Shown: one piece after another, positions 15,787 to 24,644 of the stretch
How positions within the stretch are numbered: the first letter of the stretch is position 1
How the letters are laid out: every line of letters begins with the position of its first letter
Source: Paralcaligenes sp039935015
GTDB taxonomy: Bacteria; Pseudomonadota; Gammaproteobacteria; Burkholderiales; Burkholderiaceae_B
DNA length: 41,249 nucleotides
NCBI GenBank assembly: GCA_039935015.1
Contig: JBDTLC010000143.1
Coordinates: forward strand, 1-41,249
Reading direction: 5' to 3'
Notes under the pieces: model-generated
What the model was told of the DNA's origin: nothing
What the model saw: the letters and a program-made list of their open reading frames with translations, nothing else
Database searches by the model: none
Made by a program: the position numbers and the translations under genes

Positions 15787-17406
15787 ATGGTGGCTCAGAC
15801 ACCACACATTACAAACTTGGAGTTCGATTACATTATTGTGGGCGCGGGTTCTGCGGGCTGCCTGCTGGCCAATCGTTTGTCGGCTAATCCGGCGCATCGC
15901 GTTCTGCTGCTTGAGGCCGGCGGCCGGGATAACTGGCGCTGGATTCATATTCCGGTAGGTTATCTGTATTGCATAGGCAATCCGCGCACCGACTGGTGCT
16001 ATCGCACGCAGCCCGATCCGGGCATCAATAATCGCAGCCTGGGCTACCCGCGCGGACGTGTTCTGGGCGGCAGTTCTTCGATCAATGGCATGCTCTACTT
16101 GCGCGGCCAGGCCGCCGATTACGACGGCTGGGCAGCGCTGGGCAATTCTGGTTGGGGCTGGGAAGACGTTTTCCCGGTGTTCAAGCGTGTCGAAGATCAT
16201 CATGGCGGCAGCAGCGAGTTTCATGGCGCGTCGGGCACGTGGCGCGTCGAACGCCAGCGCTTGTCCTGGGAGGTGCTCGATGCTTTTCGCCAGGCGGCGT
16301 CGCAAGCGGGCATCCCGTCCGTTGATGATTTCAATCGAGGCGACAATGAAGGCTGCGCCTATTTCGAGGTTAATCAACGCCGCGGCGTGCGCTGGACGGC
16401 CGCCAAGGCGTTCTTGCACCCGGTTGCCAACCGCAGCAATTTAACAGTGCTTATCGGCGCACAAGCAGAGCGCATTGTTTTTGCAGAGCGTAGAGCGCGG
16501 GGAGTCAGCTTTGTGCAAGATGGTCAGAAACTGTTTGCCAGCGCTCGCACCGAGGTCGTTTTGTCGGCGGGTTCCATAGGTTCGGCGCAATTGCTGCAGG
16601 TCTCGGGAGTTGGGCCGGGAGCTTTGTTGCAGTCGCTGGGCATACCTGTCGTGCACGACTCGGTCGGTGTCGGGCAAAATCTGCAAGATCACTTGCAATT
16701 GCGCATGATTTATAAAGTACAAAACGCCAAAACCTTAAATACCATGGTTTCCTCGTGGTGGGGCAAGGCTCAGATGGGCCTGCAATATGCACTGCAAAAA
16801 AGCGGACCTCTATCGATGGCGCCATCTCAGCTGGGGGCGTTTGCCCGCTCAAGCCCGGATCGAAGTCGCGCCAACCTCGAATATCATGTCCAGCCCCTGT
16901 CGCTGGAAAAATTTGGTGACGCCTTGCACGAATTTCCGGCGATCACTGCGTCGGTCTGCAACCTGCAGCCCACCAGTCGCGGGCACGTGCAAATCACCAC
17001 GCCACGGACCACCGACGCGCCCAATATTCTGTGCAACTATCTGCACACGGAGGAAGATCGCCGGGTTGCAGCCGACAGCATTCGGCTGACGCGTAAAATC
17101 TTGATGCAACCTGCCATGGCTAAGTACCGACCGCAAGAATACAAGCCTGGCCCGCAGGCAGACACGCAAGCTCAGCTTGAATCGGCGGCGGGCGACATTG
17201 GCACCACTATTTTTCACCCTGTGGGCACCTGCAAGATGGGGGTTGATTCGACGGCGGTGGTTGATCCCGAATTGCGAGTGTTGGGCGTGCAAGGCTTGCG
17301 TGTCATTGACGCTTCAATCATGCCAACCATTACCTCCGGCAATACGAATTCGCCCACCATCATGATTGCCGAGAAGGGTGCTCAGTTTATGCTGGCCTCA
17401 AACTGA
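15787..17406 (+). CDS. GMC-family FAD oxidoreductase
   Basis: A 539-residue glucose-methanol-choline flavoenzyme. The Rossmann motif IVGAGSAGC lies at about residues 17-25, the GMC signature PRGRVLGGSSSINGM at about 88-102, and the catalytic histidine in FHPVGTCKMG near the C-terminus, followed by the closing GNTNSPTIMIAEKG motif. Such proteins oxidise alcohols such as choline, aliphatic alcohols or polyethylene glycol. The specific substrate cannot be read here; choline dehydrogenase is a common default annotation but no betaine aldehyde dehydrogenase is nearby. A strong AAGGAGG site sits 7 nt before the ATG. The antiporter-like gene follows 99 nt downstream on the same strand. Confidence 0.88.
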   Translation: MVAQTPHITNLEFDYIIVGAGSAGCLLANRLSANPAHRVLLLEAGGRDNWRWIHIPVGYLYCIGNPRTDWCYRTQPDPGINNRSLGYPRGRVLGGSSSINGMLYLRGQAADYDGWAALGNSGWGWEDVFPVFKRVEDHHGGSSEFHGASGTWRVERQRLSWEVLDAFRQAASQAGIPSVDDFNRGDNEGCAYFEVNQRRGVRWTAAKAFLHPVANRSNLTVLIGAQAERIVFAERRARGVSFVQDGQKLFASARTEVVLSAGSIGSAQLLQVSGVGPGALLQSLGIPVVHDSVGVGQNLQDHLQLRMIYKVQNAKTLNTMVSSWWGKAQMGLQYALQKSGPLSMAPSQLGAFARSSPDRSRANLEYHVQPLSLEKFGDALHEFPAITASVCNLQPTSRGHVQITTPRTTDAPNILCNYLHTEEDRRVAADSIRLTRKILMQPAMAKYRPQEYKPGPQADTQAQLESAAGDIGTTIFHPVGTCKMGVDSTAVVDPELRVLGVQGLRVIDASIMPTITSGNTNSPTIMIAEKGAQFMLASN

Positions 17407-17505
17407 CGTTAGGCTGAATATTTGTGCGACAATTTGTGTTGCCTTGGTTTTGGCAGTCACCAGAGCTGCCACCACATTTACGCGCTGTCTCCCAACAGGT
17501 TATAA

Positions 17506-18819
17506 ATGCCAGATTTAATTGAACTGATTGCCACCGTATTGTTCGCAATCGCAATTATCCATACGTTTTCCGTTCCAGTTTTTGCTCGCTTGGCGCATCG
17601 CAATGGTCGCCATTCGGGTTTATGGCACATGCTCTCTGAAGTTGAAGCGGTGTTTGGCGTATGGGCATTTATTCTTTTGGTGATAATGGCTTTGATCAAG
17701 GGCACGGGTGTCGCCGTGGCCTATATTGATACACGCAATTTCACCGAACCCGCCTTTGTGTTTGCCATTATGGTTGTTGCAGCCAGTCGTCCCATATTGG
17801 AGCTGGTCGGCACGGTGGTGCAAGGCGCTGCCCGATTTTTGCCGTTTCGCACCGAGCTGGCGACTTATTTTCTGACCCTTTCGCTGGTGCCGCTGTCGGG
17901 TTCTTTCATCACCGAGCCGGCCGCCATGACTCTGGCGGCCTTATTGTTGCGCGATGGTTACTTCAGGCATTCCGAACAAGCCGGATTCAAGTATATGACG
18001 CTGGGGGTGTTGTTTGTCAACGTGTCGATAGGCGGAGTTCTTACTTCGTATGCTGCGCCGCCCGTGTTGATGGTGGCTCATACCTTTGGTTGGGATGCTG
18101 CCTACATGGCAACGCATTTCGGCTGGCGCGCGGCCTGCGCCGCCGTGATCAACGCTGCCGTCTTGACGCTGATCTGCCGCAAACACCTGTTAAGCGGCGA
18201 ATTGGGGTCTGGGCAGGACATCGACGCAGACCGGCCGAATCAGCAGGAACCTGCTGTCGCTGCGCCGCGCGCGCCTGTGCCGCCGATAGTCATGGCCGTT
18301 CATCTGCTGTTTCTTTTAGCCGTTGTGCTGGCCGCCCATCACCCCATTATTTTCCTTGGCCTGCTGATGTTCTTCATAGGCTTTACCGAAGCATATAAGC
18401 GCCATCAGGATATCCTGATGATCAAGGAAGGCCTGCTGGTGGGTTTTTTTCTGGCTGGCCTGGTGGTGCTGGGAGGCTTGCAAAAATGGTGGTTGCAGGA
18501 TTTGCTGGCTGGCTTGCAGCCCGTTGTGCTCTATTGGGGAGCCACCGCGTTGACCGCGGTGACCGATAACGCCGCCCTGACGTATTTGGGGTCAATGGTC
18601 CAAGGCACCAGCGACTTGTGGCGCTACATGCTGGTCGCGGGAGCCGTAACCGGGGGCGGACTGACCGTTATTGCCAACGCGCCCAATCCGGCGGGCTTTT
18701 CGATCTTGAAGAATTACTTTCCTGATGGCACCATTTCGCCTCTCAAGCTGTTGGCAGCCGCCGCCATTCCCACGCTCGTGGCCGCCTTCATGTTCTTGTT
18801 GCCAAATTCGTTTATCTGA
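17506..18819 (+). CDS. Putative Na+/H+ antiporter-type membrane protein
   Basis: A 437-residue polytopic inner-membrane protein with ten or more hydrophobic segments. A polar loop lies at about residues 232-260. Conserved-looking intramembrane pieces include SFITEPAAMTLAALLL, TDNAALTYLGS and NAPNPAG, as in the putative Na+/H+ antiporter family (Pfam Na_H_antiport_2) and related ion/arsenite transporters. It would exchange a cation for protons, but the ion is unproven. It runs toward the esterase gene, convergent with a 57-nt gap. It may share a transcript with the GMC oxidoreductase. Confidence 0.65.
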   Translation: MPDLIELIATVLFAIAIIHTFSVPVFARLAHRNGRHSGLWHMLSEVEAVFGVWAFILLVIMALIKGTGVAVAYIDTRNFTEPAFVFAIMVVAASRPILELVGTVVQGAARFLPFRTELATYFLTLSLVPLSGSFITEPAAMTLAALLLRDGYFRHSEQAGFKYMTLGVLFVNVSIGGVLTSYAAPPVLMVAHTFGWDAAYMATHFGWRAACAAVINAAVLTLICRKHLLSGELGSGQDIDADRPNQQEPAVAAPRAPVPPIVMAVHLLFLLAVVLAAHHPIIFLGLLMFFIGFTEAYKRHQDILMIKEGLLVGFFLAGLVVLGGLQKWWLQDLLAGLQPVVLYWGATALTAVTDNAALTYLGSMVQGTSDLWRYMLVAGAVTGGGLTVIANAPNPAGFSILKNYFPDGTISPLKLLAAAAIPTLVAAFMFLLPNSFI

Positions 18820-18876
18820 TCTGACTTCAATCGTGAATCGCATGTGCATCGCGTTCGCGTTGGTCGCAACGGCCTT

Positions 18877-20370
18877 TTAATGTGCTGCGCCGATAACATG
18901 CGCTTTCTGGGGTGCTATGAGCCGGTCGAAGTGCATGACGCTTCTGTGCTGAGCCGTGTAAGCATCCCACGCAGGTATGTCTGCATGATTCGGATTGCCG
19001 CAATAAGCGAACGCTATCCAGGCTTTCTGCATGGCGCTGGCCAACCCGTGGAACTCCGGCTCGTTCAGCCCGCGAAGCATCGGCGCTTCGGTCCACTGCT
19101 CCAGATTGTGGAACACAAACGGTATTTCCAGGCAATGACATGATTCCAAGCCATTGGGCGATTGCCAGTCGAATTGGTAGACATACGAAGCCTGCCCTTT
19201 CTCGCTGAACACTTCGGCCAAGCGCAGGGAGTCGCGTCTGAAGACCTTGTCGGTATACAGATCGCCTAACAGAGCAGCGGAGGTTTGCAGTGCTCGCCTT
19301 TGCCGATATGAGTTCAAATAATAGGAAGCTTCATCGCCAAACTCCGCGCGAAACAGGTCCTCGATAGTCTGCTTGTCTGCATGCTGTATTTTGGCGTCGA
19401 AGTAATAGAAAGCCGCCATTTCTTCCCGTGTCGTTCCGATAAGCAGGTCTACGTTGATCTTGCGCCCCGCATCAAGGCTGTCGATCAGTTCGCTGGAAAT
19501 GAAATGGCCATCGCGCACGAGCCAAAATGGCGGTTTGGTTTGGGCAAGCTTGTGCTCGGCCATACCGAGAGATTGCTGCGCGGCCAGAAGTTGCGCAACC
19601 GGCAATTGTTTAAGCTTTTGAGCTTCTTGCTGACTTATGCCAAGAATTTTCAGAAAAGAATGTGCCGTTTTTTCTGCTTCTTCAGGAGGGCTGAACAGCC
19701 TGCCCAGTGAAGCGCTTTGCAACACCGTGCGCCGGAACAGTCCGTCCAGGCCTGGCATGGTCAGCAAGGCCGCGATTGACGCGCCCCCCGCCGATTGCCC
19801 CACCAACGTCATGTTGTCCGGGTCACCGCCGAAATCCTCAATATAGTTCTTGATCCATTGCACCGCCAGCAACTGGTCCTTCAGGCCAAGATTGCCGTCG
19901 CTTAAGCCTGGCAGATACAGAAAGCCCAGAGCCCCCAACCGGTAATTGATTCCGACGGTTACGACGTCGCCGTTTCTAGCCAGGTTTTCTCCCGAGTACC
20001 AGGGCAGTGACCCTGCGCCGCTCGTAAAGGCACCACCATGCAGCCAAATCATGACTGGCCGCTTGGTGGCCATTGAACGGGGGGCGCAGATAGTCAGGCT
20101 CAGGCAGTTTTCGTCTTGGGCCAGCGTGAAGTCCCCCATGGCTGCAGCCAGACGCGATTTATTTTGAGGCGCAATGGGCCCGTTGTGCGTTGCATCGTAT
20201 TCGCCTTCCCAACGCCCGACAGGTTCAGGTGGGCAAAAGCGCAAATCACCAACCATGGGTTGGCCGTACGGTACGCCGCGATAGACGCATACATTGTCAA
20301 CGATTGTTCCTTTAATCGTGCCCAGACGCGTTGTGACATGGCACTCTGAATTGTTTTGTATCTGGCTCAT
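18877..20370 (-). CDS. Type B carboxylesterase
   Basis: A 497-residue alpha/beta hydrolase of the carboxylesterase/para-nitrobenzyl esterase family. The oxyanion loop HGGAFTSG is near residue 116, the nucleophile elbow GQSAGGAS near 197, an acidic residue sits in GTTREEM, and the catalytic His is in CHCLEIPFVF. No signal peptide is visible, so it should act in the cytoplasm. It is the last gene of a minus-strand operon starting with an ABC importer (ATPase 22964-23752); the gap to the preceding permease is 39 nt. The context suggests that an imported ester, lactone or carbamate is hydrolysed inside the cell. The substrate is unknown. Confidence 0.9.
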   Translation of the reverse strand: MSQIQNNSECHVTTRLGTIKGTIVDNVCVYRGVPYGQPMVGDLRFCPPEPVGRWEGEYDATHNGPIAPQNKSRLAAAMGDFTLAQDENCLSLTICAPRSMATKRPVMIWLHGGAFTSGAGSLPWYSGENLARNGDVVTVGINYRLGALGFLYLPGLSDGNLGLKDQLLAVQWIKNYIEDFGGDPDNMTLVGQSAGGASIAALLTMPGLDGLFRRTVLQSASLGRLFSPPEEAEKTAHSFLKILGISQQEAQKLKQLPVAQLLAAQQSLGMAEHKLAQTKPPFWLVRDGHFISSELIDSLDAGRKINVDLLIGTTREEMAAFYYFDAKIQHADKQTIEDLFRAEFGDEASYYLNSYRQRRALQTSAALLGDLYTDKVFRRDSLRLAEVFSEKGQASYVYQFDWQSPNGLESCHCLEIPFVFHNLEQWTEAPMLRGLNEPEFHGLASAMQKAWIAFAYCGNPNHADIPAWDAYTAQHRSVMHFDRLIAPQKAHVIGAAH

Positions 20371-20409
20371 ATTCTGGCCTTCAAAATTGATTTGAAAAAT
20401 ACGGTTGAT

Positions 20410-21189
20410 CTATTTGGTGACTGGAAATCTCTTTTCGAGAGGCGTCAGGATTAAGCGGTCGCCCAGCATGAAAATGAAAACAATGGAAAAACAAACGGCC
20501 AGGAACGTGACTGTTTCAGCGGTCGACTGGGCGCGCAGCATCATGTACCCAAGCCCATTGGGGGCTCCTAGTAATTCTGAAACCAGAGCGATTTTCCAAG
20601 CTATTCCGTAAGATATTTTTATGGCGGCTAGTATAAAAGGCATCAATAGGCGCAGGTTTATCTTGAGCCAGATTCTTGTCGAAGTTCGCGTAAAGCTCCT
20701 TCCCATTTCCAGCAGTTCTTTGTCAAGCGAACGGAACCCCTGGTCGATGTTGATGAGGCAAAAGGGGATCAATATAGCTACCTGCACGAAAACGACCCCG
20801 AAGTTACCTGCTTCGAACCATATCGAGGCCAATATGGCCCAGCCAATCGATGGAAATGAGTTTAAGAACGGCTTGATGCGCTCGCTGATAATACCCTCGA
20901 ATACAGGGGCGGTGTTGGCAATCAGAGCCAGGACCCCACCAATAAGACAAGCAATGAGAACGGACAGAATTACCCGCAAAGTGGACACGAGAGCATTGTC
21001 CAGAAAATCTTTGTCGGTCAGCAGTTCGAGCAGTTTTTTAGCGACTGCGAGTGGGCCTGGCAGGACGAAGTCGGGCAAGCCTTGTGCGGTTATCCACCAA
21101 ATTAACAGGAAGAGAATAACCAGCAGTTCGCCCAGAAAGCGTTCGAACAAAGTTTTTTGCCAATTTTGAGGGCATTTAAATTTTTGCAT
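20410..21189 (-). CDS. SsuC/TauC-type ABC permease, second of a pair
   Basis: A 259-residue inner-membrane permease with about six helices and an EAA loop seen as ELLEMGRSFTRTSTRIWLK. I choose the ATG at 21189 (MQKFKCPQ), although the frame is open to 21255, since it overlaps the preceding permease by only 14 nt. It shares LDxELLEMGRSF and GxAWKxxLxxELxG with that neighbour, so the two are paralogues that probably form a heterodimer. Substrate families of this transporter type are sulfonates, taurine, nitrate, thiamine precursors and aromatic acids. Confidence 0.8.
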   Translation of the reverse strand: MQKFKCPQNWQKTLFERFLGELLVILFLLIWWITAQGLPDFVLPGPLAVAKKLLELLTDKDFLDNALVSTLRVILSVLIACLIGGVLALIANTAPVFEGIISERIKPFLNSFPSIGWAILASIWFEAGNFGVVFVQVAILIPFCLINIDQGFRSLDKELLEMGRSFTRTSTRIWLKINLRLLMPFILAAIKISYGIAWKIALVSELLGAPNGLGYMMLRAQSTAETVTFLAVCFSIVFIFMLGDRLILTPLEKRFPVTK

Positions 21190-21925
21190 ACTCTTCAAGG
21201 CGAGCCTGTACCGGTTTAAAGAAGAAGCGTTCGGTGCTGTACACAAAAGCGACAATTAAAAATATGATGACGAATATGGTCGTGGTGTCGTAATCTTGGC
21301 GTGCCAGATTAATTAAATAGCCCAGGCCCGAATTACCGCCAAACAGTTCCGCGGCAAGCGTAACCTTCCAGGCCACGCCGAACATCAGCCTCAACGTGGC
21401 GAAAATATACGGATACAGCAAAGGTAGAATGATTTTTCGCAGGCTCCGGACATGATTGCGCGAAAAGCTCCGCCCCATTTCCAGCAACTCCGAATCGAGG
21501 TTGTTCAGGCCGCTATTCAAGTTGATCAAGGCAAACGGAATTAGGACTGCACTAATGGCAAAAATGACCGATATAGAGTTGATTCCAAACCACATGCCTG
21601 CCAGCAACGCCCATCCGACCCCCGAGAATGAGCCCAGAAATGCACCGAATCGCTGGTGGATCGCAAAGCGCAAGACCGGAAAATAATAGGCGTTCAGGGC
21701 CAGGACGGCACCGATGAGGAAAGACAGGAATATCGCCATGCCCACGTGATAAAGCGAGAAACCAAGTTGCTCCAATAGATTCAAATCGGACAGGAACTTC
21801 ACTACCCCACGCAAAACGGCCAAAGGGCTTGGCATCTGGTACGACGGGCTGAACGACGAGAGCAGGCCCCAGCCTGCCAGGCACAAAATCGTAAACGCAT
21901 GAGTGGTGATCGTTTTGCGGGACAT
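21176..21925 (-). CDS. SsuC/TauC-type ABC permease, first of a pair
   Basis: A 249-residue permease with about six membrane segments and the EAA loop ELLEMGRSFSRNHVRSLRK. The frame continues to 22102, but those residues overlap the binding-protein gene and look unlike membrane protein. The ATG at 21925 (MSRKTITTHAF) sits 20 nt after the binding-protein stop and leads directly into the first helix. It is a paralogue of the following gene. Most SsuABC/TauABC systems have a single permease gene, so the pair is notable. Confidence 0.8.
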   Translation of the reverse strand: MSRKTITTHAFTILCLAGWGLLSSFSPSYQMPSPLAVLRGVVKFLSDLNLLEQLGFSLYHVGMAIFLSFLIGAVLALNAYYFPVLRFAIHQRFGAFLGSFSGVGWALLAGMWFGINSISVIFAISAVLIPFALINLNSGLNNLDSELLEMGRSFSRNHVRSLRKIILPLLYPYIFATLRLMFGVAWKVTLAAELFGGNSGLGYLINLARQDYDTTTIFVIIFLIVAFVYSTERFFFKPVQARLEEYAKI

Positions 21926-21945
21926 AATGCAGCGGGTGCCTTGCT

Positions 21946-22950
21946 TTATGCCTTGACTTTCAGTTTGACCCACAGAAACGATTCTGCCGGCGCCGCCTTC
22001 TTTATGACCCCCAGTTCTTCCGACAGTTCGTAAAACTTGTCGATAGCCGCAGCGTGCTCTTTGGTGAAATCGCCCGGCACATCCGCAACGTTGCCGAACC
22101 ACCAGTCGAAAAACGCGGGGTCCATGCTGTTTTTCTGCGCTACTGAGCTGAAGACCTCTTTGCGGTGGCTCAAGGCGTATTTGATCGATTCGTCAAACAT
22201 CCTGATAAATTCCAGATAGGCATCTGGCTCGGCGCTGAGCTTTTCGGGGTACGACACATTAACGGCACTCACAAACTGCATTTTGAACATTTCAATGTTG
22301 TCCCTGGCCGTTTCTGCGATGGTTCGGTATTCACCCGAACGAATGGCCTTATAGGCCTGACTGTGGATCAGAGTAGCGGCATCTATACTGTCTCGCGACA
22401 AGGCGGCGGGCAAATTCGAGGCGGGAATCTGCAACTGCTTCAGGTCGCCACCCTGCAGATTGGTATTGATCCCGTATTTTTTCTGCAGCGCTATCCGGAC
22501 CTGCGTATAGCCGGTGGATTTCAGGCTGTATGAGCCGAGAATCTTGCCGCGTAACTCTTTCGGATTTTGCAAGGGGCTGTCTTTCTTAACCCAGATACCC
22601 CCGCCCAAGCCGCCTTTGGACTGGCGCAGAGCCGTGTTCAGGATGCGCAACTCCAGACCTCTGGAGGCGGCGGCGGGCAGACCGATCACGGCCGTCATGA
22701 TGACGTCGTACTGTTTGGACGATGTGGATTGAAGTAGCTGAGGAATGGCCAGCGATTTGGCCTCTACTTCGATCAGATCCGATTTCACTTTGCCGTTGTT
22801 GATGGCCCATACCACCGCGTCGTAAGCCGGGTCGAGCAAATACGCGTACGAGATTTTTTTTCTTGCGGCCTGAGCGTAACCAGGCCTGGCCACCGTCATT
22901 AAACTGGGAAACGCGATGGCCGCCATTTTCAATAAGTTCCGTCTGTTCAT
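21946..22950 (-). CDS. Periplasmic binding protein, NMT1/SsuA type
   Basis: A 334-residue secreted binding protein. The N-terminus MNRRNLLKMAAIAFPSLM carries a twin-arginine-like RRNLLK motif and a hydrophobic core, with cleavage likely after GYAQA (about residues 24-28). The rest resembles the NMT1/SsuA fold used for sulfonates, pyrimidine precursors and aromatic acids, with PAAASRGLELRI and GGIWVKKDSPL as recognisable loops. It should capture the substrate for the two downstream permeases. The ATPase gene precedes it with a 13-nt gap, and no sulfonate monooxygenase is nearby, so sulfonate is not the favoured substrate. Confidence 0.82.
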   Translation of the reverse strand: MNRRNLLKMAAIAFPSLMTVARPGYAQAARKKISYAYLLDPAYDAVVWAINNGKVKSDLIEVEAKSLAIPQLLQSTSSKQYDVIMTAVIGLPAAASRGLELRILNTALRQSKGGLGGGIWVKKDSPLQNPKELRGKILGSYSLKSTGYTQVRIALQKKYGINTNLQGGDLKQLQIPASNLPAALSRDSIDAATLIHSQAYKAIRSGEYRTIAETARDNIEMFKMQFVSAVNVSYPEKLSAEPDAYLEFIRMFDESIKYALSHRKEVFSSVAQKNSMDPAFFDWWFGNVADVPGDFTKEHAAAIDKFYELSEELGVIKKAAPAESFLWVKLKVKA

Positions 22951-22963
22951 GTGCAGCTCCTGC

Positions 22964-23752
22964 TTATGCGATTGAGTGGTTTTCGGTACCGGATTCGATG
23001 GATTTGAATGTATGAAGCAGTCGGTCGCGATGCGAAGCGAGAGTCGAAGACGTCAGATTCCGCGGCCGAGCCTCTTCGAGTGGAAATTCTTCTTTGACCG
23101 ACGTGGGCTTTTTCGTGAGAAGGATGATTCTGTCGGCCAGTTGCAATGCCTCTTCAATGTCATGAGTGACAAACACGATTGTCTTGCCGGTTTTTTGCCA
23201 TATTTGTTCTATTTCCGATCGCATTTTCTTTCGAGTAGTGGGATCGAGGGCAGAGAAAGGCTCGTCCATAAAGATGATTTCGGGGTCTACCGCGAGTGCC
23301 CTGGCAATGGCGACCCGCTGTCTTTCGCCGCCCGACAATATGGAAGGGTACTTCTGAATATCTTTTGACAGGCCAACCATAGACAACAATTCAAGCGCTT
23401 TTTGTTCCCGGCCCTTTTTATTTTTTGAGCCAAATCGTAATTCCATTCCGAGAAGTACATTTCCGAGCGCGTTGCGCCAAGATACTAGGCGGGGCGACTG
23501 GAAAACATACGAGATCCGGGACCAGGCGAGCGAAGGGTTCTGGCCCATGATTTGCACAGTTCCGGCAGTGATGGGCAGCAACCCTCCCATAATTCTCAGG
23601 CTTGTTGATTTGCCGCAGCCCGATGGCCCCAGCAAACAGACGAATTCTCCTTTTTTTACCTGAAAGCTAAGGCGGTCGTATATTTTTTGTCCGCCAAGTT
23701 CTACCACGACATCCCGAAAGTCAATAACAACGTCTCTTGTCTCTGTGCTCAT
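22964..23752 (-). CDS. SsuB/TauB-type ABC ATPase
   Basis: A 262-residue ATPase with Walker A GPSGCGKST, signature LSGGERQRVAIARAL, Walker B IIFMDEPFSALD and switch His in VTHDIEEAL. It energises the two permeases encoded downstream and leads the operon ATPase, binding protein, permease, permease, esterase. The start is the ATG at 23752; its ribosome site is weak (only AAAGAAA upstream). A GC hairpin lies ~20 nt upstream in the leader. Codon use in this operon looks more AT-tolerant than in the flanking housekeeping genes, a hint of acquisition that I have not measured. Confidence 0.85.
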   Translation of the reverse strand: MSTETRDVVIDFRDVVVELGGQKIYDRLSFQVKKGEFVCLLGPSGCGKSTSLRIMGGLLPITAGTVQIMGQNPSLAWSRISYVFQSPRLVSWRNALGNVLLGMELRFGSKNKKGREQKALELLSMVGLSKDIQKYPSILSGGERQRVAIARALAVDPEIIFMDEPFSALDPTTRKKMRSEIEQIWQKTGKTIVFVTHDIEEALQLADRIILLTKKPTSVKEEFPLEEARPRNLTSSTLASHRDRLLHTFKSIESGTENHSIA

Positions 23753-24215
23753 GTCATTTCTTTGTTTTTGCGCGAAAGCCTTCAGTGGAGGCTTTTTGCG
23801 GTCCGTTCACTGCGCGGATATGGCTACGTTGGCCGGTAATTTGGCACTTGTAGTGCTTAACTATTTTCGAATGCGGACTTTGTTCGATCTTAAATTAATT
23901 GCGCAGCAGTGTCGATGCTTCTTGTATTTCTATTTAGATGGTGGGTATTCGTGCAGACCGCCTTGCCGCCGGAGGGTGGCTGTTTCCGGCCTCGATACCG
24001 CGCTTCGAATGAAAAACGGCTAAAATCAAATGGTTTTATGATGATTGGCTGTTTTTTAACGAGCTTGATCGAGCCACCGCCCATGATGCCGTTTGGCAAG
24101 GGCGGCTTTGGCGTTGCCACCGTCTTTTTGACATTGTCGCGAGCCACGTTTCATGCGCACTGTTTTTGTACGAGAGGACAAGCCAGCTTCAGGTCAGGCT
24201 TTTCAAGGATTTTTG
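23753..24215. other. 463-bp gap between divergent operons
   Basis: No convincing gene is visible. It must contain the promoter of the esterase/ABC operon (minus) and of the fmdB-like/DUF502/aspS block (plus). A hairpin with a T-run is at 23775-23797 and a weaker CCGCCC...GGGCGG stem is at 24077-24105. A TTGACA at 24128-24133 resembles a -35 box but lacks a good -10. Frames on both strands here are short and Cys/Pro-rich, unlike the flanking genes. Confidence 0.5.
23775..23797 (+). terminator. Terminator-like hairpin
   Basis: AAAGCCT (23775-23781) and AGGCTTT (23789-23795) make a perfect 7-bp stem with a 7-nt loop, followed by two more T. On the plus strand it would stop transcripts arriving from the left. 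On the minus strand it lies in the leader of the ATPase gene, where it could act as a 5' stem. Which of these applies is unclear. Confidence 0.4.
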
Positions 24216-24638
24216 GTGCCTATTTACGCTTACAAATGCAGCGCCTGCGGTCACGAGCAGGATGTACTGCAAAAAATGTCGGATCCGCGGTTAACGGTAT
24301 GTCCGCAGTGCGGTCAAAGTACCTATGTGAAGCAAGTTACTGCGGCGGGTTTTCAACTTAAGGGCACGGGCTGGTATGTGACCGATTTTCGCGGCAACGA
24401 CAGCAAGCCGGAATCTGGTCACACGCATTCGACCAACGGTCACGGGTCCTCGTCCTCGGAGGCTCACGGCGGAGCAGGGGGGCATGCTTCGACCAGTAGC
24501 GATCCAAGTTCCGGCGGTTCGGCCGCCAACGGTTCATCGTCACCGTCGCATGCCGAGAACAAATCGGCTGCGCCCAAGACAACTGCGGCGCCTGCGGCAC
24601 CGTCGCCATCGTCGGCCGCCGCTGCGCCGAAACACTAG
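24216..24638 (+). CDS. FmdB-type zinc-ribbon protein with low-complexity tail
   Basis: A 140-residue protein. The N-terminal ~45 residues form the FmdB/CxxC zinc ribbon: CSACG and CPQCG give the four metal ligands. The start is the GTG at 24216, giving MPIYAYKC, the family's standard N-terminus, with AGGA 6 nt upstream. The frame extends further upstream but the added residues look unlike the family. After about residue 65 the sequence becomes Ser/Gly/His-rich and then Ala/Pro/Lys-rich, with no predicted fold. The biochemical role of FmdB-like proteins is unknown. DUF502 and aspS follow. Confidence 0.85.
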   Translation: MPIYAYKCSACGHEQDVLQKMSDPRLTVCPQCGQSTYVKQVTAAGFQLKGTGWYVTDFRGNDSKPESGHTHSTNGHGSSSSEAHGGAGGHASTSSDPSSGGSAANGSSSPSHAENKSAAPKTTAAPAAPSPSSAAAAPKH

Positions 24639-24644
24639 GAATAC

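Noticed and set aside
15484..16419. Open frame of 311 codons on the minus strand
   Set aside because: Lies opposite ubiA and the GMC gene, both well supported; composition is typical of an antisense shadow in GC-rich DNA.
23890..24147. Possible 85-codon gene in the large gap
   Set aside because: No ribosome site and basic/proline-rich composition without any family resemblance.
24128..24156. TTGACA-based promoter for the fmdB-like gene
   Set aside because: The -35 is perfect but no acceptable -10 lies 16-18 nt downstream.
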